64,000 nucleotides of DNA from Okapia johnstoni (Eukaryota; Chordata; Mammalia; Artiodactyla; Giraffidae), in assembly GCA_024291935.2 (NCBI GenBank), contig CM044321.1, positions 61,126,985-61,190,984 on the forward strand, in the 5' to 3' direction. This document shows, one piece after another, positions 10,906 to 21,489 of this stretch (position 1 is its first letter; the number at the start of each line of letters is the position of its first letter). The translations under genes were made by a program, and so were the position numbers. The notes under the pieces are model-generated. The model saw only the letters and a program-made list of their open reading frames with translations. It was not told the DNA's origin and searched no databases.

Positions 10906-12874
10906 TCTAGAGCTATGGAAATTAAAATGATCAGGAAGCTTGTCGTTCTCACCACTTTCTTTCTCCCTCCCCCTTTTTCAAACAAGTGGGAAGGCTGCCT
11001 TCTGCTTTGCTATGAGAGAGACAGACTGATTCTGTCCTGGAGAAGCATTTATTATCACCCTGCAAGCCCTGCCAGGAAATCAAGATGGTACCCTGTGCCC
11101 TGGGACAGGGAGGTCTCTGTTCAGCTCAGCCTAACTCTCATGTTTGCGCCTCTGCATTCATCTCGCCCAAGTATTATGGCACATGGTGGAAGAAATGGAG
11201 AATATTCTTCCCTGGAAACCTTGACCATATTTCAAGAATATCTCACTTTACCCAAGAAATATGATCCCAAAAGCTACATTGAAAGTCACCTTTTTTTTAA
11301 AAGAAATCCAGAGCTTGTTGAAAATGCATGAGAAAAAGCTCACATTTAGTGGAGGTGTTTATGGATACTTCCAAAGTTACATCTCTGCTAATGAAATATC
11401 AATTCATAATTTCTCTTCTGTGAAAATCCTCATTTTTCACAACATGAGTTTGCTCCAAGTGGGATGTGTAGGAATGGTTAAGGGTTGGTGCTGTGTGATT
11501 ATTAACAATGATTAATAGGTCAACATCCTTTGAAGTTCTTGGGCTTTCGGGCTCGAGCTTCGCCTCTGTTCTGCTGCCTCTCCAGGGTCCTGTCCCCCAG
11601 CTCACCCTGGTGAACAAGGGGAAAAAATAAACAAGAAGAGAGGAGAGCCTTTTCTCCATTTCCCTCTGGAAGCGTGGGCTTGTTGGCAGAGAGTAAGGGG
11701 AACCAGTTGCGAGTGAAAAAAGAGAAATGGGAAAAAACATCACCCCTAGAATGTAGGGAAGCACCAGGGTGGAATTAAGACCCCTGAACCTTTTCCTCTT
11801 TCTGGCCTGACTGAGGAGGGGATCCAGTGTGACTTGGAACAGAGAACACACAGTCCCAGCCCCATCCCACTCCTAGGTTCCCACCACATCACTAACCGAC
11901 AGTCAACGTTTCTGGGCCTCCATTTCCCACATGGGCACCAGGTGGAACCCTGGAAGGGCTTCAATCAGGGGCGTGGTACGAGTGTGCTATATGTTTGGTA
12001 TGAACTGTTGCAGAACCTCACGGGATTTGCTTGTTCAGTTAGGCGACGTGCCAGAAAGAGAGGAGAGAATCTAGTCAGGAGATTTAGCTTATCAGCTGCC
12101 ACTGCAAGAATTTTCCCTGCTACAAATTTCCTAACATTTTGACCCTTCTGGTTCGAAAATTTCCAAATCTGTTCACAAGCCAACCCAAACCACAACATGG
12201 TCTGCATCACTTGTGCGGTATAGATAACAGCCGGATCTATGTTACCAGGAGGCTATATGGAAGCCGTGATGTATTTCCTGTTCTTTCCTATGGGTGAGTC
12301 TAGTGTTTCCAGATGTAGAATCAGAACTCCCAAGCCCCAAATTCCTCTGTAGGTACCCAACTGCCCTGTGCCTCCACTGGGTCACCTTTGGGAAGTTTGT
12401 AGTAATAAATTTCTAAAACATCCTTGGGAGATTTGTAAAGACTCCTGGACACCTGGCTGACAAAGAAAAGGCCAGACAGTTCACCTCAAAACTGCAAATA
12501 TCCAAGTGTTTTCAAACATGTAGTCAAAATATCAGAATGCCATCCTGAATACCAAAATGCCGTAATACCATAATGCCTACACAATTGTAAATTAGATGCT
12601 TGGTTTCATGGAGCCGTAGGTCAGTATTTTAGACAAAATCCTGACATTTGCTTTATGTCTCTTCTTTGGAAATTCACCCTCATCTTTATCTTTACAGTGA
12701 GAGAAAAGCTTTGATCTGTCTCCACAGTCTTCCTTTTTATTTTGATGATGGATTCACCTCAAAGATGTAAGAGCTTGAGTAGCATTTAAACCTCCATCAT
12801 CACCCCTGCCAACCCACCAAGCAACAAATAAATATGCATGAAGTCAGAAGCCCTACGGCCCAGCTCATTCACTA
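10906..12874. other. Unique non-coding DNA
   Basis: No repeat family or gene recognised over about 2 kb. A 150-codon minus-strand frame (11399-11851) and a 102-codon plus-strand frame (11834-12142) exist, but neither has domain-like patterns, and their overlap with equally long opposite-strand frames argues against coding. Confidence 0.45.
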
Positions 12875-12990
12875 TCCTGCTGGGATCTGGCTCAGTCATA
12901 TTTCCCCAGCCCTAGTTTATTCCTCTGTACAACTGGAATGATGACTCTTGTCTCAGAAACTTCTTAGAAGATTCAGCAAGATGCTGGGTT
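12875..12990 (+). mobile_element. Probable MIR fragment
   Basis: A weak match to the MIR core and 3' half: 'ccagccctagtttattcctc', 'tacaactggaatgatgactc', 'cttcttagaagattcagc'. The similarity is low, so the call could be wrong. Confidence 0.4.
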
Positions 12991-13394
12991 GGAAGCTCTC
13001 GGAAGTTGCATGTATATTGCCTCATATTTTTGCCCAAAGGTTGTCCAGGCACTTGCCCTTTGTCCTACAGGAGGACCACTGAAGGATGTGCACCCACATG
13101 TACCAAGCTTGGCTCTTACCCTGGCCAACCCTTTGCCATCCCAAGCCACACTATCAACAACCCTAGGATCAACAAGTTTGAAATCCTGTTCCCACACGCA
13201 CCCTCTGTGGTCTCTCAGAACAGCAATCAGTTTGCCCTGCTGGGTCAATGCTGTCCAATTTGGACCTCATTTAGATATCAATTTAATCATTCTCAGTGGA
13301 ACACATCTACCTGAACACTGGGATTAAGAGGAGAGTAATCTCATCTAGTTGCTTTCTTCTTTTTACAAAAAAAAACTCATTTAAAATGATCTTT
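12991..13394. other. Unique non-coding DNA
   Basis: No feature recognised. Two overlapping plus-strand frames of 112 and 102 codons in different phases occupy the same bases; at most one could be real, and neither resembles a known protein. Confidence 0.45.
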
Positions 13395-14118
13395 GGTCAA
13401 GTTTATTGAGTGTAATTTACATATACTAAATTTTACTCTTTTTATTGTAAAGATCTATGAGTTTTGGCAAACACATCTCTTGCATGACCACCATGATCGA
13501 TCAGTATACAACAGTTCCATCACCTCCCGAAATGCCTTGTTCACCCTGTGTCAATTTCTTCCCGTTTTCCAGCCCTGGCAACTACTGATTGGTTTTCTGT
13601 CCCTATAGTTTTGCCTTTTCCAGTGCACGCGTACTAAGTCACTTCAATCATGTCCAACTCTTTGCAACGCTATGGACTGTAGCCCACAAGGCTCCTCAGT
13701 CCATGGGATTCTCCAGGCAAGAATACTGGAGTGGGTTGCCATGCCCCCCTCCAGAGAATCTTCCTGACCCAAGGATCGAAGCTGTGTCTCTTATGTCTCC
13801 TGCAATGGCAGGTGGGTTCTTTACCACTAGCGCCACCTGGACCTTTTCCAGGGTGTCATGTAAATGCAGTCATTAATTATGTAGTTCGGGGGGATATGGC
13901 TTATTTCACTGAGCATGATGCATTTGAGATTCATCATGTATCATGTTGTTACATGTATCAGTAGCTTGTTCCTTTTTAAGGCTTCATAGTAAGCAGTCTA
14001 GGACATGGTATACTTCAATTTCTGTATCCATTCACCAGTTGAAGGACATTAAATGTTCCCACTTCTTGGTGATTATAAATAAAGCTACAAACACTTGTGA
14101 GGTATTTTGTAGGTACCA
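13395..14118 (-). mobile_element. Old LINE-1 3' region split by a SINE
   Basis: A minus-strand L1 3' untranslated region of mammalian age. In window order it reads 'tttattgagtgtaatttaca', 'ccctggcaactactgattgg', 'ttttctgtccctatagtttt', then after the inserted SINE 'ggcttatttcactgagcatg', 'gagattcatcatgtatcatg' and 'ctgtatccattcaccagttg'. These blocks lie in consensus order. There is no coding part. A second, plus-strand SINE abuts the right end. Confidence 0.9.
13624..13841 (-). mobile_element. Bov-tA2-like SINE inside an old L1
   Basis: Full-length minus-strand copy from 'tgcacgcgtactaagtcact' to 'accactagcgccacctgg'. The decamer ccttttccag is perfectly duplicated at 13614-13623 and 13842-13851. 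The right end in complement reads CCAGGTGGCGCTAGTGGT, which resembles the CTCF core motif. Confidence 0.96.
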
Positions 14119-14120
14119 TT

Positions 14121-14249
14121 TGGAGAAGGAAATGGCAACCCACTCCAGTATTCTTGCCTGGAAAATCCCATGGACAGAAGAACCTGGTAGGCTACAGTCC
14201 GTGGGGTTGCAAACAGTCGGATACAACTGAGCGATTTCACTTTCACTTT
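14121..14249 (+). mobile_element. 5'-truncated Bov-tA SINE
   Basis: Begins in mid-element at 'tggagaaggaaatggcaacc' and runs to the 'tttcactttcactttgg' tail. The tRNA-like head is absent. It sits immediately after the old L1 piece. Confidence 0.93.
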
Positions 14250-15499
14250 GGCTTTAAGAAATGTATTTGAGTTGAGTTCCAGATGAACACTCAGGGACTA
14301 AAAGACATGGGGGCCCCTTGGGGAGAGATGAGACTATATTCCCTTCATCAGTCAGGCTCAGACCGTAAGCTAAACATGGGTCAGCTGGAGCTGGAGGCTG
14401 TTATTGTTTTTGTTGAGGATATGTGTCGAATAGAAATTAAAATTAACTCTATTTTCCTGAGCCCCTAAGGACAAGTGTAAGTATATGGTAGCAACTATGA
14501 GTTTAGTATGCCTAAGGTTATGTAGGAGGTACAAGAATATGTCCATGGACCTGGCAATTCCCAGGATAGGTCATCTATGTGTACTGAATGAATTATTTTT
14601 CAAATCATGGGTAACACCTCTTTAATAGATAAGGAAGAATGTAGGGCCTGAGAGTAGGCTGTTTATTAACAAACTTCTTAGGGTCATTCAGGTTGAATAA
14701 ACTTTCTTTGCCTAAATTAGGGGACTTGTCTATTTCATAATGATAGACTCAGAAGTTGGTGGATATAATCCTAGCTTCCTCCAGTTTGAGAAAGAAACAG
14801 ATCTAACACAGGGAGAGGGGGGTGATCTCACACCTGGGCTTGTTAGGGAGACTATTACACCAAACAAAATAAAATTTTCTATTTCTATATGAATTCCCCT
14901 TTTTTCCCAATCACGAAAAAACATGTGATTTGTTCATGAGGTCAGGAAGCATTGGTGGAACTTCTTTAGGTGGATCAAGGGTGCACAGTGATTCAGGCAA
15001 CGTAACGACATTCTTGCAAACGTGGTGGTGTGAACTCCCCAGAAGTGGTTCCTTAGGGCTGGGACCTGCAATGGGAAGAGTGACAGGCTGAGCAGGGGAC
15101 ACAAGGGTGGGAGGGGAAGGGCACGAAGCTGCAGCCTCAGATGTCACAGGGCTTTAGTGTAGGGCTTACAGAGTGAAGTCTTGCTTCCATTTGGGTGGTG
15201 AGCCAAATAGGGTGAGATTAGAGACAGTGATTCATTACTAGTTATTGCAATAATTCAAGAAAGAAGTGATACAATTTGGGGGACAGAGAGAAGGTACTAG
15301 ACTCAAGAGGCTATTTTATCAAAACAAACTCATTTGGGTTTGGTTACCAACTGAAGGGGAAATGGAGTGACGTGTGGGGCCTGGTTTCTAAGTGGCTGAT
15401 CAGTGGTTCTGTTAGTTAGAATGGGAGACATAAAAGAAGGAGCTAGTTTGAAGAGGAAGAAAGACAAGATTGGCTTTAGATCGGCCATGGAAATGACTA
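14250..15499. other. Unique non-coding DNA
   Basis: No repeat or gene recognised in 1.2 kb. This is the start of a 5.7-kb stretch without any Bov-tA copy. Frames are all under 80 codons. Confidence 0.5.
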
Positions 15500-15712
15500 G
15501 GAACCTACTTTGGCTTGATATAAGGAAGATCTTCCTAACCTTTTGATCTGTATAGAAACGAGTTCCCCATCACTAGGAGTATTCAAGTAGAGGCCTGCAC
15601 AACCCTCTGTCAAGGTTGTAAAAAAGGCGATTCCTGCATTGGATTGGAAGCCAGGGTAAACAGCCTTTCAAAGATCTTCCAGCTTTAAGATTCTATGATA
15701 CTATAGGAGTAG
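15500..15712 (+). mobile_element. L3/CR1 LINE 3' end
   Basis: Typical CR1-clade tail: 'gagttccccatcactaggag', 'attcaagtagaggcctgcac', 'cctctgtcaaggttgtaa', 'gcgattcctgcattgg', 'cttccagctttaagattcta' and finally 'tgatactatag'. CR1-type LINEs end in short octamer-like repeats (here decayed 'attctatgatactata') and lack a poly(A) tail. This is one of the oldest recognisable insertions in the window. Confidence 0.85.
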
Positions 15713-16780
15713 GAGAGAAAGGCTGTTTATTTCAGACACTGTGATATCTTCTGACAGATTTGAAATCCCACTGTGACATATACCATGAAGCAAAAACAAG
15801 CAGGAAAAAGAGAGCGATAAGTTCACACTTTTTATATGTGTATCGATAGCTGTACATATACTTCATGTGCATTTTTATGGGAGGCTGTTTATATCCAGAA
15901 CTTTAGTTGCTGTTTTAACGAGTCACCGTTCAGCATTTGACATACTTGTCAGTGTCGGGGGCTAGTTCTGCGTGCGTATGTGTAAATATGTGGTCATGTA
16001 TGTGTAAGTAAAAAGAAAGGACCATGATTCGTAACTAAATGATTACTATTTTCCTTTTAGTGCAGTATCTATTCTATCACCGCCTAGCAGTCATTTATAA
16101 ATCTTTTGCAAGGCACTGATGCTGAGGAGAGTTAAATATCAATCTAAGTATAACATCAGTATGTAAACAGATTGATGAATTGCTAGATTGCTAGGATATA
16201 AACCATATGGAACAGCAGGAACGCTCTGAGGAGCTGAGGATAATTTTAGCATTTCATAAAAACCGAGGATGAGACCAGTTGATTAAACTTGCCCATGCTA
16301 TTCTGGTTTACTCACAAGGCTACATGGAACAATTAGTGTTTTGAACAGTAAAATATAACTTGCTAGCTTGCTTCCCGTCTAAGGGTTAATGGACCCTGTG
16401 GGTGTTGGTGCTAGAACACACTGTAGGGATAGACTGGGGAGGGGTTGTCACCCTGAGGGCAGACTCTGCTATCTGCTTCCTTAAATGCTGTGCACATATG
16501 GTTAAGGTTCCAAAGCATTTAGCAGGTCTTCAGTGCAGGAAAGATGAAGAATCCATTGTTTTTCATGTGGTGGGAACAAGGCTAGAAACCAGTTTTCTCC
16601 TCTCTCCATTCTGAGCTCTTTTGGGGCAATTACACTAGCTTTACAGACTGCATTCAGCAATGGCATTGTATATTTCACAGCTTGCTGTGATCAGGAGAGA
16701 TTGTCTCTCTTTCCTGGATTCCATAAGTAGATCCTTTTTCCTTTCCAATTGTGGATGTAGCCCGGCTAGGCACACTGGGG
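15713..16780. other. Unique non-coding DNA, possibly constrained in parts
   Basis: No repeat family recognised. The section 15750-16340 is AT-rich with little simple-sequence character and no SINEs, a texture that can mark constraint. That is only an impression, and no specific site can be assigned. Confidence 0.4.
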
Positions 16781-17470
16781 TGGACGGAATTAAGTTGAGA
16801 GGTCCTGCGGATCGTTTGAGGAGTTAAGGAATTTCAGAGTAATTCCATGCAGTCCGAGAAGAGCTGAGAATTAAGCATTCGGGACTGAATTTAAGCCCAA
16901 GAGGCAGCCAAGGTGGAAAATGACTTGAGCCTTCACTGAGCTGGAGTTTGGCAAATCTGAATGGAACTACCCAAGAAGAGAAAGTGGAGTGTTTAGAGGC
17001 GAACCACGGAGGAGATGAGAGAGGAAGGCTCTCAGTCAGGCTCAGAAGACTGCAACCACTGAGCCGAGAAGGCTGTGAGTGAAGCTGATAAGGCTGCCTG
17101 CCAGGCTTCCCCAGCAAGCTCGGGAGTCAGGGCAAGAGGTCTCCAAGCACATAGGTAATCGAGCTAAGCTGCAGATCTAACCCTGCACCTTCGCTTCCAG
17201 GGAGCTGCTGGAAGAACGGTGGAGTGAACAGCATCTGGATGAGGAGGGACCCCTCCTTTCCGGGGGGAAGACAGGACAGCTCCGGGGAAGGCTGGCCCCA
17301 CCACTTCCTGGCAGCAGGAGAGGGCTCAAGAGGAGCTGGGCTTGGCGCAGCCCCTGCACATCTGACTCCAAACCGGCATTCTATCTCCCAGGAGAGAATG
17401 TAGGAGGAACCCTGGAACGTGCCTGGAGCCAGAGTCATCATTTTGCTGCCCTTCTAGACCATTCTGCAGA
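16781..17470. other. Purine-rich, higher-GC unique segment
   Basis: Plus strand is rich in A and G, with CpGs such as 'cttcgcttccag' and 'ctccggggaag'. A donor-like 'ataggtaatc' (about 17151) and an acceptor-like 'cttcgcttccag|ggag' (about 17201) are present but would enclose only about 45 bases, so they do not form a real intron. Minus-strand frames of 97 and 104 codons lie here. A non-coding transcript is possible, but no gene can be supported. Confidence 0.35.
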
Positions 17471-18059
17471 AGTGTGCATTCTTTCCACAATGTTCAAAAA
17501 ACAAAAAAAAGAATGAGTGTGCTGTACTTTAAAGTGTTAATGTAGTTTTCCTTCAGAGACAATCATAAATGCCTCGTGTATTAGATGTGACCATTTATTC
17601 TAACTTCTTTGGGTAGTGATGCCACACAGTCTTTCCAGAAAGTCTCTAGAAAGTTCCTTTGCCAATCTTCCAACGCGTTTAACTACCTGGGGCTCAGGGA
17701 GGGATCCTCCTCGCAGCATCTTGAACTGGACTCAAAGGAACTATCATTTCTAAGAATGAGTATATCAAACAGGGGTAGAAAAATGTATGCACATCACCTT
17801 GAGTGGGACGTGGTAGGACTTGGTGTGAGAACTACCATACAAGGTTTTAGTGAAACAAAAAATTATGAATGTATAGGGTAGAATAGGCTTTGAGTTCAAT
17901 GGACTGATTCTTATTCTCTAAATGGATGGGTAAGGGAGGAAGAAGAGGAGGGAAGGAAGGGAGGGGAAGGTGAGGAGAGAGAGAAGAAACTGCAGCAACA
18001 TAAGACGCTATCCTGAACTTTGAGATGCTAAAATCCACTGCACTTCCCAGAGGAAGTTT
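17471..18059. other. Unique non-coding DNA with a purine tract
   Basis: No gene or repeat family recognised apart from the GGAA/GGGAA-type run listed separately. Confidence 0.5.
17927..17990. repeat. Purine-rich (GGAA/GGGA)n tract
   Basis: About 64 bases made almost wholly of A and G on the plus strand, with loose GGAA, AGGG and GAGA units. Such tracts can form triplex DNA or bind ETS/GAGA-type factors. Here only the composition is seen. Confidence 0.8.
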
Positions 18060-18525
18060 GTCAGTTTCAATGACTGCCCGGATATTGGTAAATTGCAGGT
18101 ACCATAGTTAGAAGCCATCCTGGTTTTGTCAGCCGCCCCTCTAGGTGCGTGACCTTTGGCAGACACAGTGTGTATTTGCTCCCGCTTGACTCCCGGTGGC
18201 AAGTCCACTTAGATAAAGCCCTCCTCCCAAGGCCATCTCTCCGCGGATGACCTCTGGGGCGACCATGCTCTGTTTTCCTGCTTTGAGATCTTCCTTGTCA
18301 AGTCTCCCTTATCACTGGGAAAACGACCTCCAGCACACAAAGCGTGCCCTGCACACAAAACTGGGGGCAACAGAACTTTCTGACTTTAAAGTCAATCTGG
18401 CTTTGCTTAGCTTTGAACAGAGCATTTGTATTTTGAAACTGTTTATGAGAAGTTCTCTGAGCTCTGACCTGCAAACACAGATATCAAGAAATGCTGGGGC
18501 CAGTGTGTCCACATGGCTGGGATAA
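18060..18525. promoter_or_regulatory. Candidate regulatory block (inferred)
   Basis: Repeat-free and richer in CpG than its surroundings. It holds a nuclear-receptor half-site-like 'gtgacctttggcag' near 18149, a GATA-like 'cccttatcactggg' near 18307 and a TCF-like 'agctttgaacag' near 18410. The combination looks like an enhancer, but function is inferred from words alone. Two opposed frames of 82-92 codons overlap here and are not convincing. Confidence 0.3.
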
Positions 18526-18720
18526 GGACAACCGAGTTGAAGAATAATAAAACCTGTCACTGATTGCTTAGGGTTTTGAATTCTCTAAAGGCAGTCCCTT
18601 CTGGTCTTTGGCCTTTGGTCCTGGGGAAAAAAAAACAGAGGCTTCTGAAATAAAGTATATTAGAGTCTTCACCTGGCTGTTCGCCAACTGTGAGAACTTA
18701 GGTATTCTGCTTTGCTCAGG
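18526..18720. other. Short unique stretch
   Basis: Nothing recognised except a short A-run near 18627. Confidence 0.45.
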
Positions 18721-19019
18721 AAGCTAAGTTTTATCAGATGTAGTAAGGAACAACATCTATTTCACAGGATTGTTGAGAGGGCTAAATGAAGTAATAAATG
18801 CTTTCTAAGAGCTTCCCAAATATGTTATGTCTTCCCCTATTTTACAGATAAGAATACCAAGGTCCAGAAAGCTAAGTTTTATCAGATGTAGTAAGGAACA
18901 ACATCTATTTCACAGGATTGTTGAGAGGGCTAAATGAAGTAATAAATGCTTTCTAAGAGCTTCCCAAATATGTTATGTCTTCCCCTATTTTACAGATAAG
19001 AATACCAAGGTCCAGAAAG
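18721..19019. repeat. Perfect 148-bp tandem duplication
   Basis: The 148 bases at 18721-18868 are repeated without a single mismatch at 18869-19016, plus three extra matching bases. The unit contains a plus-strand MIR 3' end ('aggattgttgagagggctaa') followed by the start of a minus-strand MIR ('tattttacagataagaatac'). Identity of 100% in otherwise diverged sequence means a very recent duplication or an assembly error. No gene is affected. Confidence 0.98.
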
Positions 19020-19085
19020 GTTAAATAACTTATCCAAGCTGGCAAGACTTATATTCAAGAATTAAGGTCAGAGGAGGTGGTCAAG
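18990..19085 (-). mobile_element. MIR SINE fragment
   Basis: Minus-strand MIR core: 'ttacagataagaataccaag', 'aaaggttaaataacttatcc', 'aagctggcaag'. Its left end is shared with the second unit of the tandem duplication, so part of this MIR exists twice. Confidence 0.8.
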
Positions 19086-19925
19086 AAATTCCCATTAAAA
19101 TCAGATTTAACATCATGTTACTGTGATTCTATCTCTCTCTCTCAGAAATTTGCCTTTGGGGCTAAAAAACCATGGTGTTTTTTAATATTTCACAAATTAT
19201 TTTAGGTTCGATTTTCTTCTATGAGGCATTCTTGGAGATAAAAGGGACAAAGAACCCCTGTTGCATTTGTTCTGTGATCCTTGTAATATAAAAGTTATAA
19301 CAGAGCTAACCCCCAGTGATGGACACAAAGTGAGGAAAGCATGAACAAATACAGTCCTTAGTATAGTGTTTTGCAAACAGTACGTGTCCAATAAGTATAC
19401 GTCGATTGGGTGTTTAGAAAGATCAGTTCGCTGATATTCTGGGAGAAGGCCAACAAGTCCTGGAAAAGAAAACAGACATTTCATGTTGCTGTACGTGTCC
19501 CACCCTGGAGGAAGATAAACAAGCACAGTTATGTCCGCAGGGCTGGGGTCAATGTGACACGAAGAACTGCAAAATTGAAGCAGTTATTTTGGCAACCAGA
19601 GTCCTAGACACTCACCACGGCACCAGATGATGTTTATTCCAAGGAGAAGATTATTATAATGTATCTCTTGGATTAAGTTTTTCCTAGTACAAGGACTCTA
19701 TGTCAGATTCAGCTAAAATAAACTAATGTGAATACCGCCTTACCAATGGAGTTGCCTTTTCACTTTCAAAAGCCCACCTCCATCTTTACACATTGCCAAT
19801 CTGGACTTGAACCCCAGAACAATCACATGGAATAAGTCGAGCAAGTATTTTTATTTGTGATCTTTACTGAGGTGGGGCTGGGGAGCTTGTGTATCATGGG
19901 TTCATTTAGCAAGGTGACTGGTACA
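19086..19925. other. Unique non-coding DNA
   Basis: No gene recognised. A segment near 19360-19400 ('tcctta..caataagtatacg') vaguely recalls a LINE2 tail. The 109-codon minus-strand frame at 19197-19526 has no domain pattern. Confidence 0.4.
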
Positions 19926-20006
19926 TGTGTGTGTGTTAGTCGCTCTTTTGTGCCTGGCTCTCTGCAACCCCATGGACTGCAGCCTGCCAGCCTCCTCTGT
20001 CCATGG
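19926..20006 (-). mobile_element. Heavily truncated Bov-tA SINE
   Basis: Only about 80 bases remain, 'tgtgtgtgttagtcgctc' to 'cctcctctgtccatgg'. Flanking 'ctggtaca' (19918-19925) and 'ctggtata' (20007-20014) differ by one base and mark the target-site duplication. Confidence 0.9.
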
Positions 20007-20039
20007 CTGGTATATAAGGGGTCCTTAATGAACAATAAT

Positions 20040-20105
20040 TAATAGCCATCACTGAGTGTTTACCACGTGGCAGACACTACTCTGAGCTCTTCACGTAAAT
20101 CTTTA
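20040..20105 (-). mobile_element. MIR 3'-end fragment
   Basis: Reads 'catcactgagtgtttaccac', 'gtggcagacactactctgag', 'ctcttcacgtaaatc', the complement of the MIR 3' end. Confidence 0.75.
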
Positions 20106-20139
20106 GGGGGAGTTAGGCGTCATCGTGATGAGCATGTGA

Positions 20140-20335
20140 GACGGCCACTCACTCATAGAGTGACCTTGGGCAGGTTACTGAAGCACTTTGGTCTTAGTTT
20201 CATTGCCTGGAATATGGGAATAATAACTGGGCTGATCTCATAAGGTTATTGCGAAGATCACCTGAGCTGATGCAGATGAAGCCTTCGGAGCAGGGCTGGC
20301 GTATCTGAATGCTCAATAAATACTGACTACTATTT
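20140..20335 (+). mobile_element. MIR SINE
   Basis: Reads 'gagtgaccttgggcaggtta', 'tagtttcattgcctggaata', 'aataactgggctgatctcat', 'gaatgctcaataaatactg', which is the MIR core through the 3' end. It lies back to back with minus-strand MIR pieces on both sides. Confidence 0.85.
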
Positions 20336-20359
20336 GTCCTTATCCCAGTCACTTCTCCA

Positions 20360-20430
20360 GTCTTTGGTGGAACCAGGACTGGAACCCAGGTTGCCTGGCT
20401 CAAGAGCCTGGGTCTCTGATCCTTGTTTAT
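20360..20430 (-). mobile_element. Probable MIR head fragment
   Basis: 'accaggactggaacccaggt' and 'gcctgggtctctgatcc' fit the complement of the MIR tRNA-like head. Short, so family assignment is tentative. Confidence 0.5.
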
Positions 20431-20528
20431 TCGGAATGAGTAACCAGAGTAATGAAGAAATAACCAAGAGTCATGCAGCAAGACAGTGGCCCAAAGCCAC
20501 GTCTCCCATCACTCAGGCTACAGTTTCA

Positions 20529-20600
20529 GCGCCAGATGGGGGCGGGGCTGCGGAGAGTGCGCGGGCGCGCTGCCGGGAGGAGGGGGGCGGGTGCAGGCAC
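20529..20600. promoter_or_regulatory. Micro CpG cluster with GC box
   Basis: About nine CpGs within some 60 bases, the densest in the window, with a perfect Sp1-type word GGGGCGGGGC at 20539-20548 and 'gcgggcgcgctgccggg' after it. A partial CTCF-like core, CCAGATGGGGGC, starts at 20532. It is far shorter than a normal CpG island, and no transcript or exon can be supported next to it. Confidence 0.4.
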
Positions 20601-20744
20601 CCTCTGGGTTCTCAGATAACCCCTACCTCAGGCTGCTGATGTGCTTAGGACCGCGGGCATCAGCCTTCTGCTCTTTGGTGGTAAAAGGCTGGATGCTGTA
20701 GTGAGCTGAGGTGGGAGAAGAACTGAGTGAGCCCAGAAGTGCTC
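20601..20744. other. Short unique stretch
   Basis: Nothing recognised. Frames of 71-101 codons crossing the CpG patch are not supported by any splice or domain evidence. Confidence 0.45.
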
Positions 20745-20935
20745 GTTAAGTGGTAATAGGTAACTTTCCAGTTTACAAAGCACTTTCACGTTCATTGTCT
20801 CACTGGATCATTGAGCCAGCCGTGTGACATAGACTATTCTCTCCAGTTTTGAAGCAACCCAAGCGCAGAGACGTTTTGTGAACTTGTCCGAGAGTTAGGA
20901 TTGGCAACCCCCAGAGCCCAGCCTTCCAAGCAGGG
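20745..20935 (-). mobile_element. MIR SINE
   Basis: Reads 'tttacaaagcactttcacgt', 'tcattgtctcactggatcat', 'tgtgacatagactattctc', 'gcgcagagacgttttgtgaa', a fairly complete complement of MIR. Confidence 0.8.
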
Positions 20936-21017
20936 GCTTCTCACTCCAGATCTCATGTTCCCATCTGGACAAAATATTTGACCCATTCCACTGAAGGATC
21001 CTTGTCCTTGGCCTCAT

Positions 21018-21018
21018 T

Positions 21019-21072
<54 letters not shown>
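21018..21072. repeat. (A)n(TA)n microsatellite
   Basis: A run of about 16 A residues passes directly into about 15 TA units and then 'tgtatat'. The A-run first, TA-run second structure is typical of a decayed retro-element tail, but no element is recognisable upstream. Confidence 0.92.
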
Positions 21073-21073
<1 letters not shown>

Positions 21074-21489
21074 TTCATGATCTTTCCACAGTGCTGATTT
21101 TGATCTTCTTGGAAAAGTTTTGGTTTGAACCTTTTGGAAGACAGAGAGTATGGAAAAAGATGAATTCCCAGATCACATCCACAGCCATGGCCTCTGTGAT
21201 TCTTTTCCAGAATATTATGAAATAAATAAAATTATTTACTTCGAATGCCTGGTGCAGGAACTGTCACAGAAGCTGTAAAGAACTGTTTATTGGGGACTAT
21301 CTAATCATGTTCTGTGATTAAAAAAAAAAGTATGGGAGAAGCAAAGAGGGCATAGGGAAGTTTATTTCATTCACTTTATATGTTATTGTCTTATTCTGGT
21401 GATCTTTTATTTCAAAACTTCAGTCCACAGCAGTCTTCCACATAAAACAGTGCTCTCTGGATCCTCTGTGATTCAGCATGCTTCTTTTC
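21073..21489. other. Unique non-coding DNA
   Basis: AT-rich, nothing recognised. A nine-base A-run lies near 21320. Confidence 0.45.

Noticed and set aside
10783..11331. 182-codon plus-strand open frame, the longest in the window
   Set aside because: Its first third is Bov-tA SINE sequence (the peptide RLFATPWTVA.. is the usual SINE read-through); the rest has no domain pattern or splice context.
11399..11851. 150-codon minus-strand open frame
   Set aside because: No recognisable domain, and equally long frames on the opposite strand cover the right part; no splice signals pair up.
17151..17213. Possible intron between 'ataggtaatc' and 'cttcgcttccag'
   Set aside because: The spacing of about 45 bases is below the minimum for a mammalian intron, and no branch site or reading-frame continuity is seen.
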